In this document: positions 8,161 to 17,455 of the stretch, piece after piece
Position numbering within the stretch: position 1 is the first letter of the stretch
How the letters are laid out: each line of letters begins with the position of its first letter
Origin: an uncultured Erythrobacter sp.
Lineage (GTDB): Bacteria; Pseudomonadota; Alphaproteobacteria; Sphingomonadales; Sphingomonadaceae
Direction: 5' to 3'
NCBI GenBank assembly: GCA_947498065.1
Contig: CANMIS010000001.1
Coordinates: forward strand, 868,001 to 932,000
DNA length: 64,000 nucleotides
The notes under the pieces: generated by a model
Database searches by the model: none
Seen by the model: the letters and a program-made list of their open reading frames with translations, nothing else
What the model was told of the DNA's origin: nothing
Translations under genes and position numbers: made by a program

Positions 8161-9194
8161 GATGCGCTCCCCTCGCCCGTCGCCCATCCTTCAACACCGC
8201 GCGCGCTGCGCGTTAGAATGTCGAGCGCGGCCATCCGGATCGCGACCCCCATTTCCACCTGCTGAGTGATGATGGAGCGGTCGAGCATATCGGCCACCTC
8301 GCTGTCGATCTCGACCCCGCGGTTCATTGGGCCGGGGTGCATCACCAGCGCATCGGGCGCCGCATTGGCAAGCCGCGCCTGAGTAAGGCCATAGAGATGG
8401 TGATATTCGCGCTCAGACGGGATGAATTGCCCCTGCATGCGTTCAGTTTGAAGCCGCAGCATCATCACCACATCCGCGCCTTTCAGCGCCTCATCGAAAT
8501 TGTAAAACGGCTGCGCGCCGATCGCCTCCACGCCCGCTGGCATCAAGGCCGGCGGCGCGCATAGCCGCACGCTTGCCCCCAGCGCTTGCAGGCATAGCAG
8601 GTTGGAGCGTGCGACCCGGCTGTGCAGGATGTCGCCGCAAATAGTGATGGTGAGCCCGGTAAAATCCTCCGCCGCCTCGCCGCGTTTGCGCAGCGCATGG
8701 CGCAAAGCCATCGCATCGAGCAGCGCCTGCGTTGGGTGCTCGTGACTGCCATCGCCCGCGTTGAGCACCGGGCAATCGACCTTGTCCGCGATCAGCTGTG
8801 TCGCGCCGCTCGCCCCGTGGCGGATCACAATCGCATCGGGGCGCATGGCGTTGAGCGTGATCGCGGTGTCGATCAGCGTCTCGCCCTTTTTCACAGAGCT
8901 TTGCGCAGCGTGCATGTTCACCACATCCGCGCCCAGCCTTTTGCCCGCAATCTCAAAGCTGAGCAGCGTGCGGGTCGAGTTTTCGAAGAAGGCATTGATG
9001 ATCGTCTGCCCGGCCAACAGATCGGTGTGCTTGGAGGGTTGCCGATTGAGCTCGACCCATTGCTCCGCAGATTCGAGCAGATAGAGGATTTCGTGGCGCT
9101 CCAGCTGGCCAATGCCAACCAGATCGCGGTGCGGGAAGGCCAAACGGCCCGCTGGATAGCGGCCAGAGCCTGTGTTTTCGCCGGACAATGTCAT
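8157..9194 (-). CDS. pyrB: Aspartate carbamoyltransferase catalytic subunit
   Basis: A 345-residue aspartate transcarbamoylase that condenses carbamoyl phosphate with aspartate in de novo pyrimidine synthesis. The carbamoyl-phosphate loop [12 protein letters not shown] is at about residues 70-81, followed by [12 protein letters not shown], the HPTQALLD motif and [11 protein letters not shown]. It is slightly longer than the Escherichia coli subunit, with an extended N-terminus and a short tail. The longer frame starts at 9248. I prefer the ATG at 9194 (MTLSGENTG) because family similarity begins soon after it and an AAAGG lies upstream, though that spacing of about 12 bases is long. No regulatory subunit pyrI is nearby, consistent with a PyrB-PyrC' type complex. 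It is divergent from sppA. Confidence 0.93.
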   Translation of the reverse strand: MTLSGENTGSGRYPAGRLAFPHRDLVGIGQLERHEILYLLESAEQWVELNRQPSKHTDLLAGQTIINAFFENSTRTLLSFEIAGKRLGADVVNMHAAQSSVKKGETLIDTAITLNAMRPDAIVIRHGASGATQLIADKVDCPVLNAGDGSHEHPTQALLDAMALRHALRKRGEAAEDFTGLTITICGDILHSRVARSNLLCLQALGASVRLCAPPALMPAGVEAIGAQPFYNFDEALKGADVVMMLRLQTERMQGQFIPSEREYHHLYGLTQARLANAAPDALVMHPGPMNRGVEIDSEVADMLDRSIITQQVEMGVAIRMAALDILTRSARGVEGWATGEGSAS

Positions 9195-9338
9195 TAAAGC
9201 GATGCCTTTAGTCGAGCGCTGTCGCACGCTCAACCCATTGATGCGCAAGTTTTGCGCTGTTTGCGATGGAAGTTTGCGCGCCGCATGCCTAGTTTAGAAG
9301 AAACACGCGCGCGGCGCGCGCCAATTGGGAATGATTTC

Positions 9339-11225
9339 ATGAGTTTTGTGGGCAAGGTTTGGAAACTGCTGGTCGGTGTCAAAGACGGGCTGGTGCTGAT
9401 TTTCATGCTGCTGTTTTTCATGGCGCTGTTCGCGGTGCTGTCTGCCCGCCCCAGCCCGGGCCAAGTGCGCGAGGGCGCGCTGCTGATCGAGCTTGATGGC
9501 TTCGTCGTCGAAGAACGCTCTGAGATTGACCCGCTGCAAACCTTCCTTAGCGGCCAGGCCCCCGTCGCTGAGCACCAGTCCCGCGATCTGGTCACTGCGC
9601 TCAACGCAGCGGCCACGGACGAACGGATCAAGGCGGTTGTGCTCGATCTTTCGTCTTTCGTCGGCGGCGGTCAGGTCCATATGCAAGCCATTGGCGAGGC
9701 GATGGACCGCGTTCGCAACGCGGAAAAGCCAGTGCTGACCTACGCGCTCGGATACGGCGATGATCACATGCATCTCGCCGCGCATGCCAGCGAGGTTTGG
9801 ATCAACCCGCTGGGCGGCGCGATGATCGCAGGCCCTGGTGGCAGCAACCTTTATTACGGCGATCTGCTTGACCGCTTGAACATCAACGCCCGTATCTACC
9901 GCGTCGGCACATTCAAGTCAGCGGTTGAGCCCTTCTCTCGCAATTCCATGTCCGATGAAGCGCGCGAAAACCTCGCCGGATTGTACGGCGCGATGTGGGA
10001 AGAATGGCAGGCCAACGTCAAGAAGGCCCGTCCTTCGCTGGACCTCGATCGAGTGACCGGCGATCCAGTTGAATGGGTCACCGCTTCACAAGGCGATCTG
10101 GCCAAGGCCGCGCTAGAGGCTGGCCTCGTCGACAAGCTGGGCGACCGGATTGCCTTTGGTGAGCGCGTGGCCGAGATCGCCGGTGAAGACGCATGGAGCA
10201 AGAAACCCGGCGCCTATGCAACGGCTGAATTCGCGCCATTCTTGGCTGACGTCACTCCGTCTGCCTCTGGCAAAACCATTGGTGTTGTGACTGTGGCTGG
10301 CGAAATCGTTGACGGCGATGCTGGACCCGGCAGAGCTGGTGGCGATCGGATCGCCCGCATCCTGGACGAGGCGTTGGATGATGACCTCGCCGGTCTCGTG
10401 GTTCGCGTCGATTCCCCCGGCGGCTCTGTTCTGGCATCGGAAGAGATCCGGCTGGCGATTGAGCGCCACCGCGCGAAAGACATTCCAGTTGCCATCTCAT
10501 TCGCCAATGTCGCGGCCAGCGGCGGATATTGGGTTGCGACCGCAGGCGACCGTATTTTCGCTCAACCCGAAACGGTCACCGGTTCAATCGGCGTCTTTGC
10601 CGTATTGCCAACCTTTGAAGACGCGGCGGCAGAATACGGCGTGAACGCCGATGGCTATCGCACCACGCCTTTGTCGGGCCAGCCCGACCTCGTCGGCGGC
10701 CTCACCCCAGAGGTCGATGCGATCCTGCAGGCCTCGATCGAAGACACCTATGCCGATTTCCTTGGCCGCGTTGCCAAAGCGCGCGGGATGGAAACGGCCC
10801 GCGTTGATGAAATCGCGCAAGGCCGCGTCTGGGACGGCGGCACCGCGCGCCAGCTAAAGCTGGTTGACCAATTTGGTGGACTTGAAGAGGCGCTGACCTG
10901 GGTCGCAGCCGAGGCTGAGCTTGAGGAAGACGGCTACAGCCCGCGCTTCCTCGGCGCTGGCACTGCGCAATACGATTCGCTGATCCGTCAGATGCTCACC
11001 AGCTCCAGCCCGGACACCTCCGGCGCGCGCGGCGGCGATTTGTTCGCGATGGCAGCGCGGGAACGCGGCGCTTTGCTCGGCCAGCTCGCCAGTGATGTCG
11101 AGCGCCTATCAGGCACCGCCGGCGTCCAGGCCTATTGCCTCGAATGCCCTGCCACGCCCAGCGCCGCATCAAGCAGCAAGGGCCAAGGTGTTCTGGCAAT
11201 GCTGAAGGCTCTGTTCACGGACTAA
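9339..11225 (+). CDS. sppA: Signal peptide peptidase SppA, 67 kDa type
   Basis: A 628-residue membrane-anchored serine protease that digests cleaved signal peptides. An N-terminal transmembrane anchor (LVLIFMLLFFMALFAVLSA) is followed by two tandem ClpP-like S49 domains, as in the E. coli long form. The catalytic Lys is in the N-terminal domain (YRVGTFKSAVEPF). The nucleophile Ser is in the C-terminal domain, in NVAASGGYWVATAGD. The frame is open from 9252, but the ATG at 9339 has GGGA 8 bases upstream and starts just ahead of the anchor. It is transcribed alone, divergently from pyrB, and ends close to a convergent DUF2805 gene. Confidence 0.94.
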   Translation: MSFVGKVWKLLVGVKDGLVLIFMLLFFMALFAVLSARPSPGQVREGALLIELDGFVVEERSEIDPLQTFLSGQAPVAEHQSRDLVTALNAAATDERIKAVVLDLSSFVGGGQVHMQAIGEAMDRVRNAEKPVLTYALGYGDDHMHLAAHASEVWINPLGGAMIAGPGGSNLYYGDLLDRLNINARIYRVGTFKSAVEPFSRNSMSDEARENLAGLYGAMWEEWQANVKKARPSLDLDRVTGDPVEWVTASQGDLAKAALEAGLVDKLGDRIAFGERVAEIAGEDAWSKKPGAYATAEFAPFLADVTPSASGKTIGVVTVAGEIVDGDAGPGRAGGDRIARILDEALDDDLAGLVVRVDSPGGSVLASEEIRLAIERHRAKDIPVAISFANVAASGGYWVATAGDRIFAQPETVTGSIGVFAVLPTFEDAAAEYGVNADGYRTTPLSGQPDLVGGLTPEVDAILQASIEDTYADFLGRVAKARGMETARVDEIAQGRVWDGGTARQLKLVDQFGGLEEALTWVAAEAELEEDGYSPRFLGAGTAQYDSLIRQMLTSSSPDTSGARGGDLFAMAARERGALLGQLASDVERLSGTAGVQAYCLECPATPSAASSSKGQGVLAMLKALFTD

Positions 11226-11254
11226 CGCGCGCTCTCAAGTGCGTGCACTCGCGC

Positions 11255-11467
11255 TTACTTGTAAGTCTCCCGGCGATCACCGAAGCGGCGCACCCGCTTG
11301 CGCCAGGTGCGATAGCTGGAGGGCTTGAGCGATGAGCGCATCAGCTCTTTCACCTGCGCATCGGACAGGCCGTATTCGGTCTCTATGGTGGCAAAGCTGA
11401 TATGGTCGCTCAGCGCCATTTCGATGATCGCGCTGACGTCTGCTTCGCTTAAATCCGGTTTTGTCAT
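11255..11467 (-). CDS. DUF2805 / TIGR03643 family small protein
   Basis: This 70-residue basic protein carries the pattern EIEMALSDHISF-like...FATIETEYGLSDAQVKELMR...SYRTWRKRVRRFG. That matches the small DUF2805 (TIGR03643) family, common in marine and aquatic proteobacteria. A helix-turn-helix-like segment (FATIETEYGLSDAQVKELM) and the basic C-terminus suggest nucleic-acid binding. The family has no established function. It lies between sppA (convergent) and the TetR gene (same strand, about 60 bases upstream). Confidence 0.8.
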   Translation of the reverse strand: MTKPDLSEADVSAIIEMALSDHISFATIETEYGLSDAQVKELMRSSLKPSSYRTWRKRVRRFGDRRETYK

Positions 11468-11526
11468 AGCGCCTTAGGTGGGAACGCAGATGGCCCGCGT
11501 CAAATCATTGGGGCCGCGCGGACGCT

Positions 11527-12150
11527 TCAACGCTTGGCAATGCCCTTTTCCAGCAGCACGTTTACCGCCTGTGCCAAATCCTCGGGCGAGCGCTTGCCAT
11601 CATCCCACACGGCATAGCGCAGGCCAATAAAGACGTTCATTCCCATCACGGCCCAAGCCTCCAGCTCACCCAGCCCTTCGCGAAATTCGCCAGATTTTGC
11701 GCCAGCCGCCAGCCGCTCTTCGATGCGCTCGGCGATCGTTTCATAATGCTCGCGGTAGCTCGCCGGATCGACGAACTCCGCCTCGTCAATAATACGGTAG
11801 ACCTCTTTGTGGTCGCGGGCGAAGGCCAGGAAGGCGGACAGCGCAGCCTGCTCAATTTCCAGCGCGCCCATGTCCTTGCTCAAGGCAGAGCGAGAGCTGG
11901 TGCGCACCGATTTACTCATGTCGGCGACCAAGGCGCGGAACAGCGCATCCTTGCTGTCGAAATAGGTATAAAATGTGCCCAGCGCGACGCCGGCTCGGCG
12001 CGTGATTGAGCTGACCGAGGCCTCGTGAAAGCCCTTTTCGCCAAATTCTGTGGCGGAGGCATCGAGCAATTTGCGCAAGGTCTTGCGCCCGCGCTCGGTG
12101 CGCGGCGTCTTGGCGTCTGTCGCTTGCTCGCTGCCGCGCGGCATATCCAT
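11527..12150 (-). CDS. TetR-family transcriptional regulator
   Basis: A 207-residue TetR-type repressor. The N-terminal helix-turn-helix is clear: RKLLDASATEFGEKGFHEAS, then ITRRAGVALGTFYTYFDSK (residues about 25-70). A variable all-helical ligand-binding domain follows. The frame is open to 12225, but the ATG at 12150 has an excellent GGGAGGGAA ribosome-binding site and starts just ahead of the DNA-binding domain. It is divergent from a TonB receptor, and the spacer holds a perfect inverted repeat fit to be its operator. It therefore probably represses both itself and the receptor. The ligand is unknown, though family members often sense hydrophobic small molecules. Confidence 0.92.
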   Translation of the reverse strand: MDMPRGSEQATDAKTPRTERGRKTLRKLLDASATEFGEKGFHEASVSSITRRAGVALGTFYTYFDSKDALFRALVADMSKSVRTSSRSALSKDMGALEIEQAALSAFLAFARDHKEVYRIIDEAEFVDPASYREHYETIAERIEERLAAGAKSGEFREGLGELEAWAVMGMNVFIGLRYAVWDDGKRSPEDLAQAVNVLLEKGIAKR

Positions 12151-12205
12151 TGCGCTTCCCTCCCTGAGCTGTGGCCTAAACGTAGCTCGCCTAACGCGCA
12201 AGACT

Positions 12206-12229
12206 AAACTTGAAAGTTGGTTCAAGTTT
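12206..12229. promoter_or_regulatory. Palindromic operator between the TetR gene and the TonB receptor
   Basis: The perfect 9-bp arms AAACTTGAA (12206-12214) and TTCAAGTTT (12221-12229) are separated by 6 bases. The site lies 56 bases upstream of the TetR start and 52 bases upstream of the receptor start. This size and symmetry are typical of TetR-family operators in a divergent promoter. Confidence 0.75.
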
Positions 12230-12281
12230 CAATATTGGAGGATCAACGACGCATAACAGTCGAATCGGAAGAGGGAATTTC

Positions 12282-14645
12282 ATGATCAACCGCATCATCC
12301 GCAGCCGCACTTTGCTCTTGTCAGGAACCGCTGGCCTTGCCGCATTGGGCGGAGCATTCGCCGCGCCCGCTATGGCTCAGGAGGTAGCGGCAGCCCCGCT
12401 CGCTGCTGAGGAAGCGGACAATACCGAAGGCAGCATCATCGTCACCGCGCGCCGCCGCGAGGAACGCTTGATCGACGTGCCGCTTTCCATCACCGCGATT
12501 ACTGGCGATCAATTGTCGCGCCAGGGCACGCAAGAAATCACCCAAATCGCGCAGGGAGTACCCAATATCACGCTCGAGGTGAGCCGCGGCACAAACACCA
12601 CCCTCACCGCTTTCATTCGCGGGGTCGGCCAGCAGGATCCGGTCGCTGGCTTTGAAGCGGGCGTCGGCCTGTATGTCGACGATGTCTATCTCAACCGTCC
12701 TCAGGCCGCCGTCTTGGATGTCTATGATGTGGAGCGGATCGAGGTACTGCGCGGCCCGCAAGGCACGCTCTATGGCCGCAATACGATCGGCGGGGCGATC
12801 AAATATGTCACCGCAGAGCTGCCCGATGATCCCAGCCTCAAAATCCGCGGCACCTATGGCTCGTTTGATCAGGCCGATCTGATCGTGACCGGCTCTACGC
12901 CGATCACCGACAATTTGACCATTGGCGCGAGCGGCGCGCGCCTGTCTCGCGGCGGGTTTGGCGACAACATCAATTTGGGCACAGAGAATTATAACAAGGA
13001 TGTTTGGGCCGCGCGCGGTACGATTGAGTTCGACAATGGCCCGCTGTTTGTGCGGCTCTCTGGCGATTATGTGAAGGATGACAGCGAGGCCCGCCAAGGC
13101 GCGCGCCTCATCACCAGCCTGTTCACCGGGGCGCCAGTGCTGGGCGACGTATTTGATACGCGCGCGGGGCTTAATGTCGTCGATCAAGAGGTTGAAGCCT
13201 ACGGCGGCGCGCTCAACATCGCGCTTGAGCTGTCCGATACCATTACCTTGAAATCGATCACTGGCTACCGCGAAGACAGCTCCACCTCGCCGATTGATTT
13301 CGACAGTCTGCCCGCAGCCGACTTAGATGTTCCGGCAATCTACGAAAACGATCAATTCAGCCAAGAGCTGCAATTGCTCTATGAAGGTGACCGCTTGTCG
13401 GGCGTGTTCGGGGTATATTATCTCGACGCCAACGCTTTCACTGCGTTCGATGTGGCGCTGTTCACGACCGGCGATCTCATCAGCCTGCCGGGCCTCAACG
13501 CTCAGACACTAGGCGATGTGAACACGGAAACATGGTCGGTCTTTGGTGATTTCACTTATGACATCACCGACACGATCAGTGTCTCGCTCGGCGGCCGCTA
13601 CACCAATGACAAGCGCAGCAGCCGGATCCTGCGCACCACCTTTATCGGCGGTTTTTCTGACCTGTTCATACCGGACAGCCCGGCCATTCCAATCGCGGTG
13701 ACCAGCGATTTTGAAGGCAGCGAGACGTTTGAAGAATTCACCCCGCGCGCATCAATCAGCTGGCAGCCAAACTCTGACCACAATATCTACTTCACCTATT
13801 CGCGCGGGTTTAAGGGCGGCGGGTTTGATCCGCGCGGCCAGACAACCGGCGCGCCGGACCTCGACGGTGACGGCGATATTGATTTCGATGATCAGTTTGA
13901 ATTTCTCAGCTTCGATCCCGAAACCGTCGACAGCTATGAGCTGGGCTGGAAGGCCTCACTGCTAGACAACCGGCTCAACATCTCGCTCGCGGCCTTCCTT
14001 GGCAGCTACAACGATGTGCAAATCCCGGGTTCGGTCGGCCTCGACACCACTGGCGACGGGGTCAACGACAGCTTTATCGGGATCACCTCCAACGCGGCGA
14101 GCGCCGATGTGAACGGCCTCGAATTTGAAGGCCGCGCGCTGGTTGGACGCGATTTCGCAGGCGACGGCAGCCGCCTCTCGGTCAATTGGTCGCTGGGTGT
14201 GCTCGATGCCGATTTTGACACCTTCATCGATGCGTTCGGCGTCGATGTGGCGGATGAGCGCGTGTTCCAAAACACGCCAGATGTGACCGCGCATATGGGC
14301 TTCAACCTGGGCCTTCCGGTTGCATCGGGCATGGTCGATTTTCTGGGCTCGGTTTCCCTGCGCGGCGATGCCAGCCAGTTCGAGACGCCTAACCCGTTCC
14401 TTGATCAAGACGGTTTTGCGCTGGTTGATGCGAGCATTGTCTACACCGATGACAGCGACCGTTTCTCCATCGGGCTGCACGGCAAGAACTTGCTCGATAA
14501 GGAATATATCGTTGCCGGATACAACTTTGTTGCTGGCGGCACGGGCGGCGCGCCGTTTGCCTCAACTCTGGGGCTAGAGGGCACGCTCACTGGCTTTTAC
14601 GGCGATCCTCGGCGGTTCTATGTTACGGGTGAAGTGCGCTTCTAA
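12282..14645 (+). CDS. TonB-dependent outer-membrane receptor
   Basis: A 787-residue TonB-dependent receptor with a signal peptide ending at AMA-QE. A TonB-box-like segment (GSIIVTARRREERLIDVPLSITAIT) precedes a plug domain with RGVGQQDPVAGFEAGVGLYVDDVY and VLRGPQGTLYGRNTIGGAI. A long beta-barrel follows, ending in a terminal aromatic residue (GEVRF). The ATG at 12282 has AGAGGGAA about 6 bases upstream. Plugs of this type are typical of the large sphingomonad receptor expansions for terpenes, lipids, polyaromatics and glycans, so the substrate cannot be read off. Divergent TetR control suggests induction by a small hydrophobic ligand rather than by iron. Confidence 0.95.
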   Translation: MINRIIRSRTLLLSGTAGLAALGGAFAAPAMAQEVAAAPLAAEEADNTEGSIIVTARRREERLIDVPLSITAITGDQLSRQGTQEITQIAQGVPNITLEVSRGTNTTLTAFIRGVGQQDPVAGFEAGVGLYVDDVYLNRPQAAVLDVYDVERIEVLRGPQGTLYGRNTIGGAIKYVTAELPDDPSLKIRGTYGSFDQADLIVTGSTPITDNLTIGASGARLSRGGFGDNINLGTENYNKDVWAARGTIEFDNGPLFVRLSGDYVKDDSEARQGARLITSLFTGAPVLGDVFDTRAGLNVVDQEVEAYGGALNIALELSDTITLKSITGYREDSSTSPIDFDSLPAADLDVPAIYENDQFSQELQLLYEGDRLSGVFGVYYLDANAFTAFDVALFTTGDLISLPGLNAQTLGDVNTETWSVFGDFTYDITDTISVSLGGRYTNDKRSSRILRTTFIGGFSDLFIPDSPAIPIAVTSDFEGSETFEEFTPRASISWQPNSDHNIYFTYSRGFKGGGFDPRGQTTGAPDLDGDGDIDFDDQFEFLSFDPETVDSYELGWKASLLDNRLNISLAAFLGSYNDVQIPGSVGLDTTGDGVNDSFIGITSNAASADVNGLEFEGRALVGRDFAGDGSRLSVNWSLGVLDADFDTFIDAFGVDVADERVFQNTPDVTAHMGFNLGLPVASGMVDFLGSVSLRGDASQFETPNPFLDQDGFALVDASIVYTDDSDRFSIGLHGKNLLDKEYIVAGYNFVAGGTGGAPFASTLGLEGTLTGFYGDPRRFYVTGEVRF

Positions 14646-14661
14646 GAGCAGGCTTCCAAAC

Positions 14662-16011
14662 TCAACCAAATCGGCGGCGTCGTTCCCTCTGGATCGGCGC
14701 CGCTGCTGCATTTGCGCCGATGCGGGGCCCTGCGCCTTCGCCCCAGCCGCTGGTCGGCACATCAAAGGTGCGCACATAATCGGCAAAGCGCTCCGCCACT
14801 TCATCCGCGCTCACGTGAAAATCGCTCAGCCGGTAGACATGCGGATGACGTTTCAGCGATTTTGAGCGCTCCAGATAATCCGCCATCTTGGCCTCAGCCG
14901 GAGCCATATCGAGATCGAGGAAGCGATAGACGCGTTCCATCTCGCCGCGCCAATCCCGGTCCATATCCTCATATTGCACATCGATCATGCGCTCTGGATC
15001 AAGTCCTTCGCGCGCCACGCGCATCCGTTCAATCTGCTGCTCTGTCTTGGCCAGCCAATCGCGCCCAATGCGGGCTGGATCAACATGATCGGAATAGATG
15101 ATAGTCTGGTTCCAGGCCAGCGAGGCGGCGCTGCCAACTAGGCTCCTGGGATCGCGGTGGGTGAAGATCAGGCGCGCATCGGGAAACACGTTCAGCAAAG
15201 CGGGAAGATCCAGCATGTGCTGCGGTGTCTTCAATATCCATGGTCGCAGCGGAGAGGCCTGCTGCGACCAGCCGATCAAGCGCAGCAGATTGGCGAGATG
15301 GCGGTAAGCCGGCGTCGCATCCTTCTTGGCGCACCATGAGGAATAGCTTGGCACTTGCCACTGCGCATCGTGCTTCATCCCCCACATGCTGGAGACGAGG
15401 AGGCCAAGCTCCTCCTCCGGCTCATACGGGCCTGTGGGATGGATCGAGAGCGTGCGCGGATTGGCCGCCCGCGCGACCTTCATGATCCGCCGCGCAAGCA
15501 CCGGGCGAAAATCCTTCGCCTTGCCAGCCAGCACGTCTTCAAAATCAGGGCGCGGCACCGGGCTGATCGTTTCGAAACTGCGCATATGGGTGAAGCGCTG
15601 ATCGCTTGCCAGCAGCCGGTGCAGCCGTGTGGTACCGGACCGCATGGGGCCGACGATCACCACTGGGCGCGGAATTGGTCGCTCGAGGATCTCCGGGAAG
15701 CGGTCAAACCATTGCTGCGCCCACAGCCGATCGGTCAGCACTTTGTTGAATTGCTGCACGGCGCTGTGCTGCCCCGCCAGGTTGAGCCGGGCCTCGCCGC
15801 GCACTGCATCCAACAGCACTTCAAAGGGCCGCTCAAACCATGGATCGCCAAAATCGTTGAGGCCGGTCTTGCGCGCGGCCGCCTCCATCAGCGCATCTTT
15901 GCTGAAACGCGCTGGGGCCAGAATGCCCGTTCGCTCACCCGCTCCCAGCAGGCGATTGAGCCCAGCGATAAATGCGGTTCTTTGCGGAGGCGCGACCCGT
16001 CCGTGCTGCAT
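14662..16011 (-). CDS. Sulfotransferase family protein
   Basis: A 449-residue protein with the P-loop-like PAPS-binding motif VIVGPMRSGTTRLHRLLASD at about residues 138-157 and the later LIFTHRDPRSLVGSAASLAW segment, which corresponds to the 3'-phosphate-binding loop. Together these are typical of the sulfotransferase_3 group. The enzyme would move a sulfuryl group from PAPS to an unknown acceptor. An AGAGGG sequence sits upstream of the ATG at 16011. It ends 16 bases from the convergent TonB receptor, which it faces. Whether the two work together is unknown. Some family members are only distantly related to true sulfotransferases, so activity needs testing. Confidence 0.85.
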   Translation of the reverse strand: MQHGRVAPPQRTAFIAGLNRLLGAGERTGILAPARFSKDALMEAAARKTGLNDFGDPWFERPFEVLLDAVRGEARLNLAGQHSAVQQFNKVLTDRLWAQQWFDRFPEILERPIPRPVVIVGPMRSGTTRLHRLLASDQRFTHMRSFETISPVPRPDFEDVLAGKAKDFRPVLARRIMKVARAANPRTLSIHPTGPYEPEEELGLLVSSMWGMKHDAQWQVPSYSSWCAKKDATPAYRHLANLLRLIGWSQQASPLRPWILKTPQHMLDLPALLNVFPDARLIFTHRDPRSLVGSAASLAWNQTIIYSDHVDPARIGRDWLAKTEQQIERMRVAREGLDPERMIDVQYEDMDRDWRGEMERVYRFLDLDMAPAEAKMADYLERSKSLKRHPHVYRLSDFHVSADEVAERFADYVRTFDVPTSGWGEGAGPRIGANAAAAPIQRERRRRFG

Positions 16012-16177
16012 GAGGTAACCCTCTATTTTTGCCCCTGTTCGCCGCGATTGCCCCGCGGCGCTGATCTGACGTCAGGCCCTTGGTCTAGCCGGTTTGAACC
16101 CCTGCGCAACCTAGGGCAGAGCACTTGTCCGCATATGCACTGGAATTTGGCTAGCCAAGCGGGCATAGGCTGGCCCC

Positions 16178-17455
16178 ATGCACGATATTCGAATTATCCG
16201 AGACGATCCCGACGCCTTTGACGCCATTTTGGCGCGCCGTGGGCATGAACCTGTTGCCCACAGCATTGTAGCGCTGGATGAAGAGCGCCGCGCGGTCGCG
16301 ACCAAGCTGCAAGAGGGGCAAAGCCGCCGCAACGAAGCCTCCAAAGCCATCGGCCAAGCGATGGGCCAAGGCGACACTGCTAAGGCCGAAGCGCTGAAGG
16401 CTGAAGTGGGCGAGCTCAAAAAGACACTGCCCGCCTTGGAAGAGCAAGACCGCGAGCTGGGCGAGAAGCTGAAGATGGCAATGCTCGTCCTGCCCAATGT
16501 GCTGGCCGACAGCGTGCCGGATGGGGCAAGCGAAGATGACAATGTCTATTTGCGCGAATGGGGCGAGAAGCCGGTTTTTGACTTTGAGCCGCAGGAACAC
16601 GCCGACATCGCCCCTGCGCTCGGCATGGACTTTGAGACCGGAGCGAAAATCTCTGGCGCGCGCTTCACCTTCCTGCGCGGCGATATTGCCCGCCTGCACC
16701 GGGCGCTGGGCCAATTCATGCTCGACACCAACACCGGTGAGCATGGCTACACCGAATGCAATCCGCCGCTGCTGATCCGCGAAGAGTCCGGCTATGGCAC
16801 GGGCCAATTGCCGAAATTTGCCGAAGACCTGTTCCGCACGACAGAGGGGCATTTGCTGATCTCCACCTCGGAGATGACGCTGGGCAATTCGTTCCGCGAG
16901 CAGATTTTTGAAGCGAGCGATTTTCCAATGCGGATCACCGCCCTCACCCCGTGTTTCCGCGCGGAAGCGGGCGCGGCCGGGCGCGATACGCGCGGCTTCA
17001 TCCGCCAGCACCAGTTTGAAAAGGTCGAGCTGATCAGCGCCGCCCTGCCCGAACACGCCGCCGAAGAGCACGAGCGGATCACCTCGATTGCCGAGGGCCT
17101 GCTGCAAAAGCTTGGCCTGCACTACCGCGTGATGGAGCTGTGCGCGGGCGACATGGGCAATATGATGAAGACCTATGACCTTGAGGTCTGGCTGCCGGGA
17201 CAAGGCGCCTACCGCGAGATAAGCTCTTGCTCGGATGGCGGCACCTATCAGCCGCGCCGGATGAACGCGCGCTACCGCCCGGAAGGCGAGAAGAAGACCG
17301 AATATTTCCACCTGCTCAACGGCTCCGGCCTCGCGGTGGGCCGCACGCTGGTGGCGATCATGGAGAACTATCAGCAGGCCGATGGCAGCGTTCTTATCCC
17401 AGAGGTCTTGCATCCCTATATGGGCGGCGTGACCAAGCTGGAGCCAGCGGCTTAA
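16178..17455 (+). CDS. serS: Seryl-tRNA synthetase
   Basis: A 425-residue class II aminoacyl-tRNA synthetase that charges tRNA-Ser. Residues 1-105 form the long antiparallel coiled-coil arm that reaches the tRNA variable loop. The catalytic core follows with motif 2 (PCFRAEAGAAGRDTRGFIRQHQF-like, broken here at residue 270) and motif 3 (GSGLAVGRTLVAIMENYQ). The serine-binding TSEMTL-like segment (STSEMTLG) is also present. The length is normal. Its stop codon overlaps the surE start in TAATG, so the two are translationally coupled. Confidence 0.98.
   Translation: MHDIRIIRDDPDAFDAILARRGHEPVAHSIVALDEERRAVATKLQEGQSRRNEASKAIGQAMGQGDTAKAEALKAEVGELKKTLPALEEQDRELGEKLKMAMLVLPNVLADSVPDGASEDDNVYLREWGEKPVFDFEPQEHADIAPALGMDFETGAKISGARFTFLRGDIARLHRALGQFMLDTNTGEHGYTECNPPLLIREESGYGTGQLPKFAEDLFRTTEGHLLISTSEMTLGNSFREQIFEASDFPMRITALTPCFRAEAGAAGRDTRGFIRQHQFEKVELISAALPEHAAEEHERITSIAEGLLQKLGLHYRVMELCAGDMGNMMKTYDLEVWLPGQGAYREISSCSDGGTYQPRRMNARYRPEGEKKTEYFHLLNGSGLAVGRTLVAIMENYQQADGSVLIPEVLHPYMGGVTKLEPAA

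Noticed and set aside
16151..17413. Long minus-strand open frame antisense to serS
   Set aside because: serS is unambiguous, and the antisense frame has unnatural His/Arg/Gln-rich composition and no family.
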